A stretch of DNA of 64,000 nt, from assembly GCA_024687125.1 (NCBI GenBank), contig JAILFA010000118.1, positions 1 through 64,000 of the forward strand, given 5' to 3'. Both the position numbers and the translations under genes were made by a program. The DNA comes from Lachnospiraceae bacterium (GTDB taxonomy: Bacteria > Bacillota > Clostridia > Lachnospirales > Lachnospiraceae). The notes beneath the pieces were generated by a model. The model was given only the letters and a program-made list of their open reading frames with translations. It ran no database searches and was not told the origin of the DNA. Within the stretch, counting starts at the first letter, position 1. Each line of letters begins with the position of its first letter. Of the stretch, positions 58,817 through 64,000 are shown piece after piece.

Positions 58817-61800
58817 ATGGCAAGAAAGATGAAAACCATGGACGGCAACGAGGCCGCCGCATACGCTTCTTATGCGTTTACGGAAGTCGCTGCCATGTAT
58901 CCCATCACGCCTTCTTCCGTCATGCCGGAGCATGTCGATGAGTGGGCGACGAAGGGCAAGAAGAATCTCTTCGGACGCACCGTGCAGATCACGGAGATGC
59001 AGTCTGAAGCCGGTGCCGCTGGCGCTGTGCACGGATCGCTCGTAGCGGGTGCGCTGACCAGCACCTATACCGCATCCCAGGGCCTGCTGCTCATGATCCC
59101 CGATCTGTACAAGGTCGCGGGTGAGCGTCTCCCGGGCGTCTTCAACGTATCGGCACGCTGCGTTGCGAGCCATGCGCTGAACATCTTCGGTGATCACTCC
59201 GATGTATATGCCTGCCGTCAGACGGGTGCTGCCATGCTGTGCGATTCCAGCGTACAGGAGGTCATGGACCTCACGCCGGTCGCCTATATGGCCGCCATCG
59301 AGGGCAAGCTTCCTTTTATCAATTTCTTTGACGGTTTCCGTACCTCCCACGAGATTCAGAAGATCGAAGTCTGGGATGAGGATTACAAGGACCTCGACGA
59401 GATGGTCGACCACGCAGCGATCGATGCGTTCAAGGCAAATGCCCTGAATCCGAATCATCCCCGTCAGATGGGTTCCGCACAGAATCCGGATATCTTCTTC
59501 CAGTCCCGTGAAGCCTGCAACACCGGCTATGATGAGCTGCCGGCGATCGTGCAGAAGTACATGGACAAGGTCAATGCCAAGATCGGCACCGACTACAAGC
59601 TGTTCAACTACTATGGCGCGAAGGATGCGGAGTCCGTCATCGTCGCCATGGGCAGTGTCTGCGACACCATCGAAGAGACGATCGACTACCTGACCGCCAA
59701 GGGCGAAAAGGTCGGCGTCATCAAGGTCCGCCTGTTCCGTCCCTTCTCCGCAAAGGCACTGGTCGAGGCGATCCCGGATACGGTCAAGCGCATCGAGGTT
59801 CTTGACCGCACCAAGGAGCCCGGCTCCCTGCGTGAGCCCCTGGCTCTCGATGTCATTGCGGCTATCAAGGGCACGAAGTTCGAATCCGTTCCGGTATACT
59901 GCGGACGTTACGGCCTTGGTTCCAAGGACACGACACCAGAGCAGATCGTGGCGGTCTTCCGGAACACCGACAAGGAAGTGTTCACGATCGGTATCTACGA
60001 TGACGTGACGAACCTGTCCCTCGATGCGGGCGCTCCGCTCATCACCACCCCCGAGGGGACCACGAACTGCAAGTTCTGGGGTCTGGGTGCGGACGGTACC
60101 GTCGGTGCCAACAAGAACTCCATCAAGATCATCGGCGACAACACGGATATGTACGCGCAGGCCTACTTCGATTATGATTCCAAGAAGTCCGGCGGTGTGA
60201 CCATGTCTCACCTGCGCTTCGGCAAAAAGCCCATCAAGTCCACCTATCTCATCCACAAGGCGGATTTCGTGGCCTGCCACAATCCGAGCTACATGCGCAA
60301 GTTCAACATGGTGCAGGAGCTCGTGGACGGCGGTTCCTTCCTGCTGAACTGCCCCTGGACCGTCGAGCAGCTCGACAGCGAGATCCCGGGCCAGGTCAAG
60401 AAGTTCATGTATGATCACAAGATCAATTTCTACATCATGAACGGTTCCAAGATCGGTGTGGAAGTCGGCATGGGACCGACCAGGATCAACACGATCCTGC
60501 AGTCCGCTTTCTTCAACATCACCAAGATCATCCCGGAAGCGGACGCGATCAAGTTCATGAAGGACGCGGCACAGAAGACCTACGGCAACAAGGGTCAGGA
60601 CGTTGTAGAAAAGAACTGGGCCGCCATCGATGCCGGTGCGGATCCGAAGAACCTGATCAAGGTTGAGATCCCGGAATCCTGGAAGGATGCGCAGGATGAA
60701 GGCCTTGACTTCAAGAAGGCGACCGACGGCCGCAAGGATGTCCTTGATTTCGTCAACAACATCCAGACTAAGGTCAGCGCTCAGGAAGGCAACACCCTTA
60801 AGGTTTCCGATGTTCTTCCTTACGTCGACGGTTCCACGCCTTCCGGCGCGGCTGCCTACGAAAAGCGCGGCATCGCTGTCAACGTACCGAAGTGGGATCC
60901 TGAAAAGTGTATCCAGTGTAATGTCTGCTCGCTCGTCTGCCCGCACGCGGCAATCCGTCCTGTGGCGATGACCGAGGAGGAGGCCGCAAAGGCTCCCGCG
61001 GATATGCCTGTCAAGGATATGACCGGTATGCCCGGCTACAAGTTCTCCATCGTCGTATCCGCTCTCGACTGCACGGGCTGCGGCTCCTGCGCGAATGTAT
61101 GTATGGCCAACGTCATGGCGGAGAAGAAGGAAGAGAAGCCTTCCACCCTCGTCATGGGCGCTCTGGCTGCCAACGAATATCAGCAGAGCTTCTTCGATTA
61201 TGCAGTGAAGCTGCCGACCAAGAAGGAGGTCGTCGAGAAGTTCAAGGAGACCACCATCAAGGGCGCACAGTTCAAGAAGCCGCTGCTTGAGTTCTCCGGC
61301 GCGTGCGCAGGCTGCGGTGAGACACCGTATGTCAAGCTCGTCACCCAGCTCTTCGGCGACAGGATGTACATCGCCAACGCGACGGGCTGCACCTCCATCT
61401 GGGGCAACTCCTCACCGTCCACTCCTTACACGGTGAACGAAGAGGGCAAGGGCCCGGCATGGGACAACTCCCTGTTCGAAGACAACGCCGAGTTCGGCTT
61501 CGGTATGGTCCTGGCACAGGAAGCGCTCCGCGACGAGATCAAGGAGCAGGTCGAGAAGATCGCTGAGAACGGCGGCGCTGCGGGCGATGCGGCAAAGAAG
61601 TATCTCGACACCTTTAAGGACGGCGTGGCCAACGGCGCTGCAACGGATGAACTCCTTAAGGCGATCGACGGCGATTCCTCCGAAGCGGCGAAGTTTGTGA
61701 AGAAGAACAAGGATTTCGCGGCCAAGAAGAGCCAGTGGATCCTCGGCGGCGACGGCTGGGCATTCGATATCGGCTTCGGCGGCCTCGATCACGTGCTTGC

Positions 61801-62389
61801 TTCCGGCAAGGACATCAACGTCCTCGTTGTCAACACCGAGGTGTATTCCAACACCGGCGGCCAGTCCAGTAAGGCTACCCCGATCGGCGCGGTCGCGCAG
61901 TTCGCGGCGGGCGGCAAGCAGATCAAGCAGAAGGATCTTGCTTCCATCGCGATGAGCTACGGTTATGTCTATGTTGCACAGATCTCCATGGGCGCGGATA
62001 TGAACCAGACCCTCAAGGCGATCGCAGAGGCAGAAGCGTATCCGGGACCGTCCCTGATCATCGCCTACGCACCCTGCATCAACCACGGTCTCAAGATCAA
62101 GGGCGGCATGTCCAAGGTCCAGACCGAGGAGAAGCGTGCGGTAGAGGCCGGTTACTGGCATATGTTCCGCTACAATCCGGCGGCGGAGAAGAAGTTCACA
62201 CTCGACTCCAAGATGCCTACCGGCGATTATCAGGACTTCCTGGACGGCGAGGTCCGTTACCTGTCTCTGCGCAAGGCCAATCCGGCCAACGCCGAAAAGC
62301 TCTATGCGGCTTCCGCGGAGAACGCCAAGGCAAGACTTGCGTATCTGCAGAAACTGGTCGATCTTTACGACGACAGCAAGCAGGCGTAA
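58817..62389 (+). CDS. nifJ: Pyruvate:ferredoxin (flavodoxin) oxidoreductase
   Basis: A 1190-residue single-chain PFOR converting pyruvate and CoA to acetyl-CoA and CO2 with reduction of ferredoxin. Domain I starts KTMDGNEAAAYASYAFTEVAA; YPITPSSVMPEHVDEWA and TEMQSEAGAAGAVHG follow. An inserted ferredoxin-like part (~685-780) has two cysteine sets, CIQCNVCSLVCPHA and CTGCGSCANVCMANV. The C-terminal TPP domain (~820-1190) has ACAGCGETPYVKL, GDGWAFDIGFGGLDHV and NTEVYSNTGGQSSKATP. Family length matches. It lies between its own promoter and terminator, opposite the ferredoxin gene. Confidence 0.97.
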   Translation: MARKMKTMDGNEAAAYASYAFTEVAAMYPITPSSVMPEHVDEWATKGKKNLFGRTVQITEMQSEAGAAGAVHGSLVAGALTSTYTASQGLLLMIPDLYKVAGERLPGVFNVSARCVASHALNIFGDHSDVYACRQTGAAMLCDSSVQEVMDLTPVAYMAAIEGKLPFINFFDGFRTSHEIQKIEVWDEDYKDLDEMVDHAAIDAFKANALNPNHPRQMGSAQNPDIFFQSREACNTGYDELPAIVQKYMDKVNAKIGTDYKLFNYYGAKDAESVIVAMGSVCDTIEETIDYLTAKGEKVGVIKVRLFRPFSAKALVEAIPDTVKRIEVLDRTKEPGSLREPLALDVIAAIKGTKFESVPVYCGRYGLGSKDTTPEQIVAVFRNTDKEVFTIGIYDDVTNLSLDAGAPLITTPEGTTNCKFWGLGADGTVGANKNSIKIIGDNTDMYAQAYFDYDSKKSGGVTMSHLRFGKKPIKSTYLIHKADFVACHNPSYMRKFNMVQELVDGGSFLLNCPWTVEQLDSEIPGQVKKFMYDHKINFYIMNGSKIGVEVGMGPTRINTILQSAFFNITKIIPEADAIKFMKDAAQKTYGNKGQDVVEKNWAAIDAGADPKNLIKVEIPESWKDAQDEGLDFKKATDGRKDVLDFVNNIQTKVSAQEGNTLKVSDVLPYVDGSTPSGAAAYEKRGIAVNVPKWDPEKCIQCNVCSLVCPHAAIRPVAMTEEEAAKAPADMPVKDMTGMPGYKFSIVVSALDCTGCGSCANVCMANVMAEKKEEKPSTLVMGALAANEYQQSFFDYAVKLPTKKEVVEKFKETTIKGAQFKKPLLEFSGACAGCGETPYVKLVTQLFGDRMYIANATGCTSIWGNSSPSTPYTVNEEGKGPAWDNSLFEDNAEFGFGMVLAQEALRDEIKEQVEKIAENGGAAGDAAKKYLDTFKDGVANGAATDELLKAIDGDSSEAAKFVKKNKDFAAKKSQWILGGDGWAFDIGFGGLDHVLASGKDINVLVVNTEVYSNTGGQSSKATPIGAVAQFAAGGKQIKQKDLASIAMSYGYVYVAQISMGADMNQTLKAIAEAEAYPGPSLIIAYAPCINHGLKIKGGMSKVQTEEKRAVEAGYWHMFRYNPAAEKKFTLDSKMPTGDYQDFLDGEVRYLSLRKANPANAEKLYAASAENAKARLAYLQKLVDLYDDSKQA

Positions 62390-62419
62390 ACTTCACACAG
62401 GTCACAAAGATTTTCAAAG

Positions 62420-62460
62420 TCCGCTCCCGGGTTTTCCGGGGGCGGATTTTTTTGTTTTTT
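62420..62460 (+). terminator. Terminator of nifJ
   Basis: An 11-bp stem TCCGCTCCCGG / CCGGGGGCGGA with one wobble pair, then a long T-rich tail (62447-62460). Confidence 0.9.
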
Positions 62461-62547
62461 GCAGGTTTTTTTGCAGGTTTTCTGTCGGCTGAAAATCTTA
62501 AGATTCCTTTAGTATTCGGGATCATCTGCTTTTTTTCGATGATGCAA

Positions 62548-62556
62548 TGTTATAAT
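62548..62556 (+). promoter_or_regulatory. Extended -10 promoter of the MBOAT gene
   Basis: TGTTATAAT is an extended -10 with consensus TATAAT at 62551-62556. No clear -35. The start codon GTG at 62594 follows AGGAGGG. Confidence 0.55.
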
Positions 62557-62593
62557 CTGGTCCGAGGAGATCCCAAGAGGAGGGCACATTGAA

Positions 62594-64000
62594 GTGACTA
62601 TTTTGATAGAGACGCTCATCTTTCTTTTTCTTACGGTTATCATTTTTTATTCAGTACGAAAAAAGGCGCGGGCATTTGTTCTGTTGATCGCAAGTCTTGG
62701 ATATATAGCTTTTTTGGACAGAAATGCATTCTGGTGGTTCCTTTCCAGTGGTTTCCTTGTTTATATTCTGGGGCTTGTGATCGAACGACTGAAGCTCTCA
62801 AAAAAAAGAACAGCGGCGATCATTGCTGCTATCGCCGGGATCGTTCTTTGCGCCGGCTGTCTTTTGATGTTCAAGTCGGCGGGAAGCCTGTTGATTTCCG
62901 ATCAGGTCGTGCGCTTTCTGGTGCTTCCCATCGGATTTTCTTATTATATCTTTCAGGCAATTTCCTATCTGGCTGATATTATTTCAGGAACAATATGTGT
63001 GCAGCGGGATCCCGTACAATTTCTTCTGTATCTGGGGTTTTTCCCGAAATTTATCAGCGGCCCTGTGGAAAAGCCGGGTGCTCTTATGAAACAGTTTCAA
63101 TCACTTGAGAACGTCCGCTTGTTTGAGGGAGAGAGAGTTTCCGAGTCTATGGCGGCTCTTTTATATGGACTTTTTATGAAAACAGTGATCGCAGACAGAC
63201 TCGCGATCCATACGAAGGTACTTTTGGATAATCCGCAAAATTACGGGTCGCTCTGGCTGGCTTTGGGAATGATCATGTATACCTTTCAGATATACTGTGA
63301 TTTTGCGGGGTACACCTCTGTAGCCATCGGATGTGCCAGACTCTTCGGGATAGAATTGTCTGAGAATTTTCATGCTCCGTATCGATCCCGGAATATCAGT
63401 GTTTTCTGGAGGAGATGGCATATCACCTTATCCGGGTGGTTAAAGGATTATATATACATCCCGCTTGGCGGGAGCCGGAAAGGGGATATCAGGAGATGCC
63501 TCAACGTTATGATCGTATTTCTTGTCTGCGGGATCTGGCATGGCTCGGGGCTTCATTTTCTGGCATGGGGACTGATGCACGGTCTGTATTCCGTGATCCA
63601 TATTCTCTGGGAAAAGCACAGGAAACCTCTTCCGGTATTTCTGGCTTACCCGATTACTTTTTTTGCGGTGGCTGCGGCGTGGATCATGTTTGGCGTATCC
63701 AGTTTTGGAACGGGGATCGAATATCTATGCCGTATGTTTACGGCCTGGAACGGCGGCTGGCCTGCGGCAGAGCAGATCCGTACACTTGAGCTCGGACCTG
63801 TGGATGCGTTACTTCCTTTATATCTGATCATGATCATGATCTTTGACCGTGAATACGAACGAAAAGACCAGCCGTTTGATAAAAGGATTTTCTCCTATCC
63901 GCCGGCTTGCCGTTATCTGTTGTATTATCTGCTGATCGTTGCGATCTTTCTGCTGGGAGTTTACGGACCATCGTATAATGCAGCCGACTTTATGTATATG
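62594..64000 (+). CDS. MBOAT-family membrane O-acyltransferase, C-terminus beyond window
   Basis: The frame runs from a GTG at 62594 to the window edge without a stop, at least 469 residues. It is a polytopic membrane protein of the MBOAT (DltB/AlgI-like) type. Family marks: FPKFISGPVEKP, FQIYCDFAGYTSVAIG, FWRRWHITLSGWLKDYIYIPLGG, and GIWHGSGLHFLAWGLMHG with the expected catalytic histidine. It transfers acyl groups to extracellular polymers such as teichoic acid or exopolysaccharide. The partner genes that would name the polymer lie beyond the edge. AGGAGGG at 62577-62584 supports the GTG start. Confidence 0.9.
   Translation, partial: MTILIETLIFLFLTVIIFYSVRKKARAFVLLIASLGYIAFLDRNAFWWFLSSGFLVYILGLVIERLKLSKKRTAAIIAAIAGIVLCAGCLLMFKSAGSLLISDQVVRFLVLPIGFSYYIFQAISYLADIISGTICVQRDPVQFLLYLGFFPKFISGPVEKPGALMKQFQSLENVRLFEGERVSESMAALLYGLFMKTVIADRLAIHTKVLLDNPQNYGSLWLALGMIMYTFQIYCDFAGYTSVAIGCARLFGIELSENFHAPYRSRNISVFWRRWHITLSGWLKDYIYIPLGGSRKGDIRRCLNVMIVFLVCGIWHGSGLHFLAWGLMHGLYSVIHILWEKHRKPLPVFLAYPITFFAVAAAWIMFGVSSFGTGIEYLCRMFTAWNGGWPAAEQIRTLELGPVDALLPLYLIMIMIFDREYERKDQPFDKRIFSYPPACRYLLYYLLIVAIFLLGVYGPSYNAADFMYM

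Noticed and set aside
58784-60946. 720-residue open frame antisense to nifJ
   Set aside because: It is a shadow of the strongly biased PFOR codons, with no ribosome site and no family resemblance.
1-64000. tRNA or rRNA genes
   Set aside because: No cloverleaf-like stretch or rRNA sequence was noticed by eye. A covariance-model scan was not possible.

Overview
The window looks like chromosomal DNA of a fairly high G+C Gram-positive anaerobe, most likely a member of the Lachnospiraceae (Clostridia). This is inferred from gene content: a six-gene Rnf complex, a pyruvate:ferredoxin oxidoreductase with a small clostridial ferredoxin, a gap-pgk-tpiA cluster, ispH joined to an S1-repeat gene, a Firmicutes rpsF-ssb-rpsR / gdpP-rplI-dnaB block, a T-box in front of trp genes, and lipoprotein and sortase-free Gram-positive envelope genes. 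No rRNA or tRNA gene, prophage or CRISPR array was seen.

Layout. 1-2.1 kb: an edge fragment resembling an ISLre2-type transposase, a metallophosphoesterase, and (minus strand) a secreted four-repeat protein. 2.3-8.0 kb (minus strand): a compact operon with a degenerate GGDEF membrane protein, an ECF-type sigma factor, a membrane protein in the anti-sigma position, a transglutaminase lipoprotein, a GspF/PilC-like membrane protein and four small pseudopilin-like or one-pass proteins. 8.1-14.2 kb (plus strand): a PHP phosphatase, then three tightly packed genes: a SARM1-like TIR protein with one membrane span and a C-terminal PDZ domain, a two-span potassium-type channel with a C-terminal RyR-like domain, and a second membrane protein with Rossmann domains and a RyR-like domain. 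This is the strongest candidate for an undescribed signalling or defence system here. 14.2-18.7 kb: gap, pgk, tpiA, mutY. 18.7-24.1 kb: TetR regulator, flavoprotein, cmk, ispH, S1 protein, cheR. 24.1-25.3 kb (minus): an RNase H-fold exonuclease-like protein. 25.4-34.5 kb: rnfCDGEAB, a PH-domain protein, a coiled-coil protein, nnr (NAD(P)HX repair) and alr. 34.5-37.4 kb: a lower-G+C accessory stretch with an alpha/beta hydrolase, a HEAT-GNAT fusion and an exact 53-bp tandem repeat array. 37.4-42.8 kb: a membrane J-domain protein, a SNF2 ATPase and a LacI-type sensor fused to GGDEF. 42.8-49.9 kb: trpE-trpG, then a T-box, then trpDCFBA. 50.1-53.1 kb: two small membrane proteins and an EAL phosphodiesterase. 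53.2-58.4 kb: rpsF-ssb-rpsR, gdpP, rplI, dnaB. 58.4-64 kb: ferredoxin (minus), nifJ, and an MBOAT acyltransferase cut by the right edge.

How the parts fit: PFOR reduces ferredoxin, and Rnf passes ferredoxin electrons to NAD with ion pumping, fed by the glycolytic genes. Nnr repairs damaged NAD(P)H, and the TIR protein would consume NAD if active. Second-messenger genes are frequent: one intact GGDEF, one degenerate GGDEF, one intact EAL and a GdpP-type c-di-AMP phosphodiesterase. All functions are read from motifs by eye; no database search was possible.
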